Below are positions 1 through 4,240 of a stretch of DNA of 9,455 bases, one piece after another (within the stretch, counting starts at the first letter, position 1; the number at the start of each line of letters is the position of its first letter). A model generated the notes under the pieces. It was not told where the DNA came from. It did no database searches and worked only from the letters and a program-made list of their open reading frames with translations. The DNA comes from Scatavimonas merdipullorum. Its GTDB lineage: Bacteria > Bacillota > Clostridia > Oscillospirales > Acutalibacteraceae. The translations under genes were made by a program, and so were the position numbers. The stretch is taken from positions 1-9,455 of the forward strand of contig DVGH01000010.1 in assembly GCA_018712865.1 (NCBI GenBank). Direction: 5' to 3'.

Positions 1-25
1 GGTTCGAGTCCAACTTGGGGAGCCA
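1..25 (+). tRNA. 3' end of a tRNA, probably tRNA-Asn (5' part outside window)
   Basis: The first 25 bases read as the end of a tRNA: T-loop TTCGAGT (3-9), T-stem 3' strand CCAAC (10-14), acceptor 3' strand TTGGGGA (15-21), discriminator G (22) and an encoded CCA (23-25). The implied 5' acceptor strand would be TCCCCAA. A T1-A72 pair with discriminator G and the GGTTCGAGTCC T-arm fit tRNA-Asn of Firmicutes. The anticodon is outside the window, so the amino acid is inferred. A terminator begins two bases after the CCA, so this is the last or only tRNA of its transcript. Confidence 0.85.
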
Positions 26-26
26 T

Positions 27-63
27 GCCGGAGCAAAGTTCGCTTTGCTCCGGCTTATTTTTT
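27..63 (+). terminator. Rho-independent terminator of the tRNA transcript
   Basis: A perfect 12-bp stem, GCCGGAGCAAAG (27-38) with CTTTGCTCCGGC (43-54), is closed by a TTCG tetraloop (39-42) and followed by TTATTTTTT (55-63). It starts two bases after the tRNA CCA end. Confidence 0.93.
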
Positions 64-366
64 GCCTTTGGCAGAAAATAAGCCATCCGCCCGCTCTTGC
101 CTGCCCTCTTGCGGGACCCGGCTCTGGTTGCAGCGGATAAACCGCCTTGCCAATCGCCGACCGCTATGCCAACAAATCCTCGCTGTATCCCGCGCCGCAG
201 GCGCTCTGATATGTTGCCCCTTTCCGCAAAAAGTCACGCTGCACCTTCGCTGCTCGCTTGTAAACGCGCTCGCAACGCTTCGGTTTGCTATCGTCCATAT
301 CCAAATTTTACGTTGGCATCTCTTTCGCTAGCTGTTGACACGCCGGGGCAAGCTTCACTTGTTCCG

Positions 367-459
367 ATTTTTTATTGTATAAAAATTGGTCGCCTGTTTC
401 GCTGTGTCTCCTTTTCCGCATAAGGTCACGTTTGCATCGGATAAGATACAATAAAAAAT
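367..459. repeat. 14-bp inverted repeat (367-380 / 446-459)
   Basis: ATTTTTTATTGTAT at 367-380 is the exact reverse complement of ATACAATAAAAAAT at 446-459, separated by 65 bases. The arms are AT-rich, so chance cannot be excluded. The second copy of the direct repeat (410-430) lies between the arms. Confidence 0.45.
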
Positions 460-487
460 TGCGCAGATTATAAAATACAAAAAAGAC

Positions 488-553
488 AAGGTTTGCAAAA
501 CCCTGATAGAATTAAGTAATAACGCAGACATTCGAAAGAAAATTGCAAACCTT
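488..553. repeat. 11-bp inverted repeat (488-498 / 543-553)
   Basis: AAGGTTTGCAA at 488-498 is the exact reverse complement of TTGCAAACCTT at 543-553, with 44 bases between. No T-tract or gene is adjacent, and the function is unknown. Confidence 0.4.
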
Positions 554-586
554 TTATGTACAAAATCCAGTACTACCTGTAGCAGT

Positions 587-616
587 ACAAATAAATATCT
601 GTTGCTATTTATTTGT
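587..616. promoter_or_regulatory. 11-bp hyphenated palindrome over the -35 of the STAS promoter; candidate operator
   Basis: ACAAATAAATA (587-597) and TATTTATTTGT (606-616) are exact reverse complements separated by 8 bases. The -35 candidate (602-607) sits across the spacer and right arm. The position suits a dimeric regulator competing with RNA polymerase. The AT-rich sequence means chance cannot be ruled out. Confidence 0.4.
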
Positions 617-629
617 GTTATGCTATAAT
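602..629 (+). promoter_or_regulatory. Probable sigma-A promoter of the STAS gene
   Basis: The -10 is TATAAT (624-629) preceded by TGC, an extended -10. The -35 candidate TTGCTA (602-607) matches TTGACA at four of six bases with a 16-bp spacer. Transcription would start near 636, leaving a leader of about 145 nt before the STAS gene. The leader contains a small hairpin (TCGGC 657-661 with GCCGA 667-671) but no riboswitch I recognise. Confidence 0.6.
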
Positions 630-783
630 ATGAATAAGTAATTTCAGTTTTTTGTGTCGGCTTATAGCCGAAGATGAAAATGATGATGCTTGCTATATTT
701 TGATAATAAAAGAGGGGCATCCCTTAATAAACATTCAGGCAAGGTGAAATCATAATAAATGATCAATATGGAGGAATTTATAA

Positions 784-1089
784 ATGAATATTGCATTAAA
801 GACAGAAGATGCAAAGACGTTTATAGAATTAGATGGCAGACTGGATACAACATCCGCTCCCGAGCTTGAACATCGGCTTGGCGATGTTCCTGAAGACGTT
901 CATACGGTTATCTTTGACTTTGCAAAACTCCGTTATATTTCAAGCGCGGGGCTCCGTGTTCTTTTGACAATAAAGAAAAAGCTGGGAGCAAAGCAAGGCG
1001 AGATCATCATCCGCAATGCGAATGAACTTGTAATGGAAGTCTTTGAAGCAACAGGCTTTACGGATATTCTTACGATTGAAAACGTATAG
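784..1089 (+). CDS. STAS-domain protein, anti-sigma factor antagonist type
   Basis: A 101-residue protein consisting of one STAS domain, the fold of SpoIIAA/RsbV anti-anti-sigma factors, which release a sigma factor by binding its anti-sigma kinase until phosphorylated by it. The family pattern is clear: the beta-strand ending in LDGRLD near residues 16-21, the DFAKLRYISSAGLRVLL block (45-61) and a C-terminal GFTDILTI segment. By alignment with the DSxGL motif of SpoIIAA/RsbV, Ser54 is the expected phosphoacceptor; the preceding Asp is Ser53 here, a common variant. The start is set by GGAGGA at 771-776, 7 bases before ATG. No anti-sigma kinase, sigma factor or phosphatase gene is adjacent, so the partner is unknown. 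An antagonist in some other partner-switching module is equally possible. It is cytoplasmic and transcribed alone. Confidence 0.9.
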   Translation: MNIALKTEDAKTFIELDGRLDTTSAPELEHRLGDVPEDVHTVIFDFAKLRYISSAGLRVLLTIKKKLGAKQGEIIIRNANELVMEVFEATGFTDILTIENV

Positions 1090-1215
1090 TTATACATAAC
1101 GGCAAAGCGCCTAATCTGACATACGGCGAATCACCCGATTGCCTCTTGCTGTGGAACGCACCGAACGTGTGCAAAGTCAAAACATAACTTAACTTAAAAC
1201 AGAATAACCTGATAT

Positions 1216-1254
1216 AAAACTACCGCCGGGAGTAGGATTCCCGGCGGTAGTTTT
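1216..1254. terminator. Bidirectional terminator between the convergent STAS and methyltransferase genes
   Basis: A perfect 16-bp stem (1216-1231 with 1239-1254) has a 7-base loop. Its core is CTACCGCCGGGA, flanked by AAAA on the left and TTTT on the right, so it can end transcripts from both strands. It lies 127 bp after the STAS stop and 149 bp beyond the methyltransferase stop. The intervening parts (1090-1215 and 1255-1402) hold no supported gene. Confidence 0.88.
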
Positions 1255-1402
1255 GTATAAAGAAAAGGCAGCCATTTCAAGCAGCTGCCGGTGAAAAATG
1301 TGCTGCTAACCTTTTGTAGCCCTTTAACAGAGATCCGTCGACTAGGGTGAATGTATACCATCCGTTTATCGGTGATCATGCTTGTATAAGCACGGCGGAT
1401 AT

Positions 1403-2026
1403 CTATTTGCTTCCAATGGCAAGCAGCCATCCGTTTTCTGTGTGTGTAGTTAAGCGTATGTCAGAAAATCCGGCGTTTTTTAAAAGCAATGCAATTTCAT
1501 TTTTGGTCAGATAATGCAATTTTAAAAAATCAGCAATGTCTGTGTGCCTGCCGCTGCTGTCCTCGTTTTTTACCATTTCGCATAAAATGGCAAAACGGCC
1601 GCCCTTTTTTAAAACCCGGTATATCTCTTGAAAATCCTTTGGAAGATCAGGCCAGAAATAAATGGTTTCAATTGCGGTGACAAGATCAAGTGTATCGCTT
1701 TGAAAAGGAAGGGAGCTGACGCTTGCCCTTAAAATTTTTACTCTGTCTCGTTTGATTTCCCGGCGATTTTTGCGAATTGCCTGTTCAATACAAAGCTGTG
1801 CGTAATCTACACCGTAAATTTTCCCCTGACGGACAATTTTTGAAAGCAAAAAAACAGCGTTGCCGCCGCCGCAGCCTATATCCGCCACAACTGCGCCGGT
1901 ATGCAGGGGAAGGTTTTCCAATCCCCATTTTGTCATTGCGGCATGGCCTCTGTTCATTTTCTTTATCATTAAATTTCCCCATAGGCCCTGCGGCCTGCGG
2001 GCGTTTGCCGTTAATTTTTTGATCAT
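1403..2026 (-). CDS. Class I SAM-dependent methyltransferase (UbiE/Methyltransf_11 type)
   Basis: A 207-residue cytoplasmic protein with the Rossmann-like methyltransferase fold. Motif I, ADIGCGGGN (48-56), is the glycine-rich SAM loop. Motif II, GVDYA (72-76), carries the acidic residue (Asp74) that normally binds the SAM ribose. A post-I block, VSSLPFQSDTLDLVTA, and the strand RVLKKGGRFAILCE follow, as in small-molecule methyltransferases of the UbiE/Methyltransf_11 group. The substrate cannot be read from the sequence; neighbours give no pathway context, so UbiE-like refers to fold only. The start is supported by AAGGAGG seven bases upstream on the minus strand (2034-2040). It is monocistronic: its own promoter lies at 2049-2076 and the terminator at 1216-1254 lies past the stop. 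Confidence 0.9.
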   Translation of the reverse strand: MIKKLTANARRPQGLWGNLMIKKMNRGHAAMTKWGLENLPLHTGAVVADIGCGGGNAVFLLSKIVRQGKIYGVDYAQLCIEQAIRKNRREIKRDRVKILRASVSSLPFQSDTLDLVTAIETIYFWPDLPKDFQEIYRVLKKGGRFAILCEMVKNEDSSGRHTDIADFLKLHYLTKNEIALLLKNAGFSDIRLTTHTENGWLLAIGSK

Positions 2027-2048
2027 ACGGGAGCCTCCTTTTTTATCT

Positions 2049-2076
2049 ATTGTACCACATTGTTACTTTTTTACAA
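2049..2076 (-). promoter_or_regulatory. Promoter of the methyltransferase gene
   Basis: On the minus strand, -35 TTGTAA (2071-2076) and -10 TACAAT (2049-2054) are separated by 16 bp. The -10 is preceded by TGG, an extended -10. It lies just upstream of the AAGGAGG ribosome site. Confidence 0.65.
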
Positions 2077-2121
2077 TATGAAAGAATTTCACATAAAAGC
2101 CAGCGGTCAGGCTTTATGCGC

Positions 2122-2138
2122 TATAATTTTATTATAAT
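2122..2138 (+). promoter_or_regulatory. -10-like elements upstream of the propeller-dockerin gene
   Basis: Two exact TATAAT hexamers lie at 2122-2127 and 2133-2138, in the divergent spacer before the GTG at 2169. No good -35 is seen at the right distance from either, so this is a weak, activated or alternative-sigma promoter, or only an AT-rich coincidence. Confidence 0.4.
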
Positions 2139-2153
2139 TTGGAAATATGTGGA

Positions 2154-2159
2154 AAAGGA
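2154..2159 (+). promoter_or_regulatory. Ribosome binding site that sets a GTG start
   Basis: AAAGGA lies 9 bases before GTG 2169. The in-frame TTG at 2139 has no such site, and starting there would put a charged, Cys-containing stretch ahead of the signal sequence. Confidence 0.65.
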
Positions 2160-2168
2160 CGGTGCCCT

Positions 2169-3638
2169 GTGCGAAAAATAAATAAATGCTTCTCTTGGTT
2201 GCTTGCAGTGTGCAGCCTGTTCTTTTGTATACAGCTTGCCATGGTGGATTACAATGCGTATGGCCGTATACAGTTTTCAGATATGAACGCAGAGAATTGC
2301 AATCTGCTGACGGACGGCCAAAGCGGGTTTTACCTGATAGAAGTAAAGGAAAGCGATATAAAGGCAAAATATATTACAGAAGAAGGAAGCGCATACAGCG
2401 CTGCGTTTTCCCTTACGGCGCCCTGTTTATCCTACTGTGTGTACGACGGCGTACTCTACTGTGTCAGCAGGGAAAGCGTAAATGCATCGCTTTCTCAGCT
2501 TTTTGTTACTACATACCGGTTTTATGATGGAAACATGGGTATAAACGCAATAAACGGCGTTTCTGTTCAAAATAGGGAAGATTTTGCAACAGATGGGCAA
2601 AGGCTGTATTTTGTAAACGCCGCACAGAAAAGAGAAGTCTGTGTGTATTCCCTGCAGGGAAAGCGGCTGTATACCCTTTCCTGCGATTTCCCTGTTTTGC
2701 AGCTTTCTATTGACGAAAACGGGCTTTTGGCGTTTACCTCCAGCGGGTTGTTTTTTGCCGACGCAGGCGCGCAAACCTTTTCTTATTGCCGCGGCGCGTT
2801 GCCTCGCGGACGTATTTTGCCGCTTTCACATGGTTATTTGACAGATACAAGCGGAAATGTTTATGCATATACAGAAAATACGTTGAAACTGGTCTTCGGG
2901 GTTTCCTTTTCCGGTAGCGGAATCAACGGCGCATACCTTGAGGATACATTCTATTTTGCAAATGGAAAAACAATAGATGGCTATAACGGCGATGGGGAGC
3001 ATGTTCGAACAGCCACGTTCGGCACTGCATTTACGTTTTTGACAATATCCTCTGGGAAAATAGGAGCTTTTTCAGAGCAAGACAGCATGTTTTATCTTCT
3101 GACGGCACAGGATATTCCCAAAATACCATTGCCGAAGCCGACGCAGCCGCAAAGCAGCAGCCAGGGAGGACAGAGCAGCCAAAACAGCCAGACGGACCGT
3201 CCAGGGGATACCTCCAGTCAAAAGCCGTCCGGGCAGATTTCCTCTAAAGCTTACCAGTTAGACAGGCAAAATAAACTTATTACGGGAATCAGCAGCGGCA
3301 CGACAGTTGCCGTGCTGAAGAAAAATATTTCTTATGACGGCTATACGCTCCTGGTCAAAAAGCAGGACGGCTCCACTAAAACAACGGGAACACTTGGCAC
3401 AGGGATGACCGTAGTGTTTTTAAACCCAAGCGGCAGTGTAAAAGAAGAATATAAAATTGTCATATATGGCGACATCACCGGCGAAGGGAACTGCAACAGC
3501 AGGGATATACGCCTGTTTATGTCTGCTTTGTTGGGGGAAGAAACGCTTGCGTTCCCCTATAATTATGCAGCAGATTTAAACCGTGACGGCACGATTGATG
3601 CAATTGATCTGTTAAAAGAAGGTAAGCTGTGTAAATAA
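2169..3638 (+). CDS. Exported beta-propeller-like protein with C-terminal dockerin
   Basis: A 489-residue protein using GTG at 2169. MRKINK and a hydrophobic stretch (about 8-26) form a signal peptide or uncleaved anchor; no clear cleavage site is seen. Residues about 45-315 hold roughly seven short blade-like repeats, each with a G-x-L/F-Y/F strand (for example DGVLYCVS and DGQRLYFVN), suggesting a beta-propeller by pattern only. A P/Q/S/G/T linker (about 320-360) leads to a small domain (362-434) of a kind often placed before dockerins in Clostridia, then a type I dockerin (435-482). Its two calcium loops are D435-T437-E439-N441-N443-D446 and D469-N471-D473-T475-D477-D480. The dockerin implies attachment to a cohesin of a scaffoldin or the cell surface. 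No catalytic motif is seen. Ligand binding or sensing by the propeller is possible but unproven. No terminator follows before the next small genes. Confidence 0.82.
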   Translation: MRKINKCFSWLLAVCSLFFCIQLAMVDYNAYGRIQFSDMNAENCNLLTDGQSGFYLIEVKESDIKAKYITEEGSAYSAAFSLTAPCLSYCVYDGVLYCVSRESVNASLSQLFVTTYRFYDGNMGINAINGVSVQNREDFATDGQRLYFVNAAQKREVCVYSLQGKRLYTLSCDFPVLQLSIDENGLLAFTSSGLFFADAGAQTFSYCRGALPRGRILPLSHGYLTDTSGNVYAYTENTLKLVFGVSFSGSGINGAYLEDTFYFANGKTIDGYNGDGEHVRTATFGTAFTFLTISSGKIGAFSEQDSMFYLLTAQDIPKIPLPKPTQPQSSSQGGQSSQNSQTDRPGDTSSQKPSGQISSKAYQLDRQNKLITGISSGTTVAVLKKNISYDGYTLLVKKQDGSTKTTGTLGTGMTVVFLNPSGSVKEEYKIVIYGDITGEGNCNSRDIRLFMSALLGEETLAFPYNYAADLNRDGTIDAIDLLKEGKLCK

Positions 3639-3648
3639 ATAGCGGAAC

Positions 3649-3675
3649 ACTTTTTTTAAAAAGGAGTATACTGTA
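3649..3675 (+). promoter_or_regulatory. Candidate sporulation-type promoter of the small-gene pair
   Basis: TATACTGTA (3667-3675) fits the sigma-K -10 pattern CATANNNTA except for its first base, with AC 16 bp upstream (3649-3650). It also partly fits the sigma-E -10 and contains a sigma-A-like TATACT. The spoVM gene of Bacillus subtilis is sigma-E dependent. The assignment is tentative. Confidence 0.25.
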
Positions 3676-3694
3676 TTAAGGCGGTAAAACGACC

Positions 3695-3722
3695 ATGCCG
3701 AATAACAGTGCGGCATATGCCG
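3695..3722 (+). repeat. Overlapping ATGCCG/CGGCAT inverted repeats before a ribosome site
   Basis: ATGCCG (3695-3700) can pair with CGGCAT (3711-3716) around a 10-base loop, while CGGCATATGCCG (3711-3722) is itself a perfect 12-bp palindrome. The two structures exclude each other and end at the GGGAGGG ribosome site (3722-3728). Confidence 0.45.
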
Positions 3723-3738
3723 GGAGGGTGATGATAGG

Positions 3739-3882
3739 GTGAATTGTTACCGCAGGCAGGGAAAGACAGTGCTGGCATTTGGCCTGGGTCTGATTACAGC
3801 AAGCTTTTTTCCGGACCGCTTCATTATTTTTATTATAGCGGCAATACTTATACTACTATCTATAGCGTGTATGAGATACTGA
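3739..3882 (+). CDS. 47-residue membrane protein, upstream partner of the SpoVM-like gene
   Basis: A small ORF starting with GTG behind GGGAGGG (3722-3728), part of GGAGGGTGAT, which pairs extensively with the 16S rRNA tail. The 47-residue product has a basic N-terminus (Tyr4-Arg5-Arg6, Lys9), a Gly/Ala-rich hydrophobic segment (about 11-24, with the core FGLGLITASFF), a Pro-Asp-Arg turn (25-27) and a second hydrophobic segment (28-44), ending in Met-Arg-Tyr. This suggests a membrane hairpin or one bent span. I believe similar short proteins occur in Clostridia, but I cannot name a family or function. It lies 18 bp upstream of the SpoVM-like gene on the same strand with no terminator between them, so the two are probably co-transcribed and may act together in sporulation (inference). 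Confidence 0.65.
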   Translation: MNCYRRQGKTVLAFGLGLITASFFPDRFIIFIIAAILILLSIACMRY

Positions 3883-3900
3883 AACAACGGGGGGATTTAT

Positions 3901-3990
3901 ATGAAGGTTGTTGTACTGGAAAGCCCGGCTTTCCTGAGTTTTTTCCTGCGCAAGCTGTTTAAGATCAAGAAGGAAGAAAAAAAGGAATAA
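3901..3990 (+). CDS. spoVM: SpoVM-like amphipathic sporulation peptide (29 residues)
   Basis: A 29-codon gene with ATG 3901 and TAA 3988-3990, behind GGGGGGA (3889-3895), 5 bases from the start. It aligns without gaps to Bacillus subtilis SpoVM (26 residues): Met1-Lys2, Pro9, Phe11-Leu12 and Arg17 are shared, the N-terminus is hydrophobic (Val3-Leu6), and the C-terminus is Lys/Glu-rich (Lys21-Glu29). SpoVM is an amphipathic helix that lies on the convex outer forespore membrane, recognises its curvature and anchors the coat ATPase SpoIVA. Pro9 is important for its unusual insertion. Those properties are known for the B. subtilis peptide and inferred here. The C-terminal tail is slightly longer than in Bacillus. 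It is second in a two-gene unit with the 47-residue membrane protein and is followed by the terminator at 4060-4091. Its presence implies a spore-forming host. Confidence 0.8.
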   Translation: MKVVVLESPAFLSFFLRKLFKIKKEEKKE

Positions 3991-4059
3991 CAGTTTTTAT
4001 ACCTAAACCAACATATTTTATGACAGCGGTTCCAGAAGAATAAAAATCAATCCATATTT

Positions 4060-4091
4060 AGAAAAAAGCAGGGAAGTCCCTGCTTTTTTCT
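4060..4091. terminator. Bidirectional terminator after the SpoVM-like gene
   Basis: A perfect 14-bp stem (4060-4073 with 4078-4091) has an AAGT loop. Its GC core is GCAGGG/CCCTGC, followed by TTTTTT (4084-4089) on the plus strand and an equivalent T-run on the minus strand. It separates the sporulation pair from the starch-binding genes. The 69 bp between the SpoVM-like stop and this stem holds nothing else. Confidence 0.9.
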
Positions 4092-4164
4092 ATGTGCAAT
4101 TTAAATAAACAGAAGGTTATAAAATGGACATTTCTACAAAATTAGCAATATCCGTTGCTTTTGA

Positions 4165-4194
4165 TTGACAGCCTGTAAATCAAATAGGTATAAT
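4165..4194 (+). promoter_or_regulatory. Strong sigma-A promoter of the starch-binding protein genes
   Basis: Perfect consensus -35 TTGACA (4165-4170) and -10 TATAAT (4189-4194) are separated by 18 bp, with AT-rich DNA upstream. Transcription would start near 4201, giving a leader of about 40 nt. No further promoter of this quality is seen before the second starch-binding gene. Confidence 0.9.
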
Positions 4195-4225
4195 TTACTA
4201 TAACGATGTAAAAACATCAAATAGG
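4179..4225 (+). repeat. 10-bp direct repeat across promoter and leader; candidate operator
   Basis: ATCAAATAGG occurs exactly at 4179-4188, in the promoter spacer touching the -10, and again at 4216-4225, overlapping the start of the ribosome site. The copies are 37 bp apart, about 3.5 helical turns. Their placement suits a regulator or an RNA-level control. Confidence 0.4.
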
Positions 4226-4235
4226 AAAGGATGTT
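4205..4235 (+). promoter_or_regulatory. Two mutually exclusive leader hairpins around the ribosome site
   Basis: GATGT (4205-4209) can pair with ACATC (4214-4218) around AAAA. Alternatively AACATC (4213-4218) can pair with GATGTT (4230-4235), placing most of AGGAAAGG (4223-4230) in the loop or stem. The stems are short (5-6 bp), so any switching is speculative. Confidence 0.25.
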
Positions 4236-4240
4236 GAAAA

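Larger units (their letters stand above)
64..580. other. Gene-free stretch with degenerate repeats; possible dispersed intergenic element
   Basis: No credible gene is seen. Open frames here lack ribosome sites and recognisable domains. The stretch contains an imperfect direct repeat (219-238, cctttccgcaaaaagtcacg, against 410-430, one indel and two mismatches), an exact 14-bp inverted repeat (367-380 with 446-459) and an exact 11-bp inverted repeat (488-498 with 543-553). Base composition changes from GC-richer (about 80-350) to very AT-rich (about 360-600), which suggests a patchwork of unrelated pieces. That it is a dispersed repeat or decayed element next to a tRNA gene is inference. Confidence 0.4.

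Noticed and set aside
62..423. Overlapping open frames of 89 and 108 codons on the plus strand and a 60-codon frame on the minus strand
   Set aside because: No ribosome sites, compositionally odd Arg/Cys/Pro-rich products, mutual overlap, and they run through repeats. One starts inside the T-run of the tRNA terminator.
657..671. Riboswitch in the STAS leader
   Set aside because: Only one 5-bp hairpin is visible, and no conserved riboswitch core could be recognised in the roughly 145-nt leader.
355..720. 121-codon minus-strand open frame
   Set aside because: It runs antisense through the STAS promoter and the inverted repeats, lacks a ribosome site, and its Ile/Phe/Tyr-rich product is what AT-rich noncoding DNA gives.
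1194..1430. 78-codon minus-strand open frame downstream of the methyltransferase
   Set aside because: It overlaps the methyltransferase end and crosses the bidirectional terminator, with no ribosome site.
2139..2168. TTG start extending the propeller-dockerin protein by 10 residues
   Set aside because: No Shine-Dalgarno at a proper distance, and it would overlap the -10-like elements. GTG 2169 has AAAGGA 9 bases upstream and begins directly with the signal sequence.
3744..3962. 72-codon plus-strand open frame
   Set aside because: It lies in another frame across both small genes (3739-3882 and 3901-3990). Those have good ribosome sites and recognisable products; this one does not.
4060..4091. 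CRISPR-like or mobile-element end repeats
   Set aside because: The inverted repeats here and at 1216-1254 and 9356-9387 are single terminator hairpins with T-runs. No regularly spaced repeat array, transposase or recombinase gene is present in the window.
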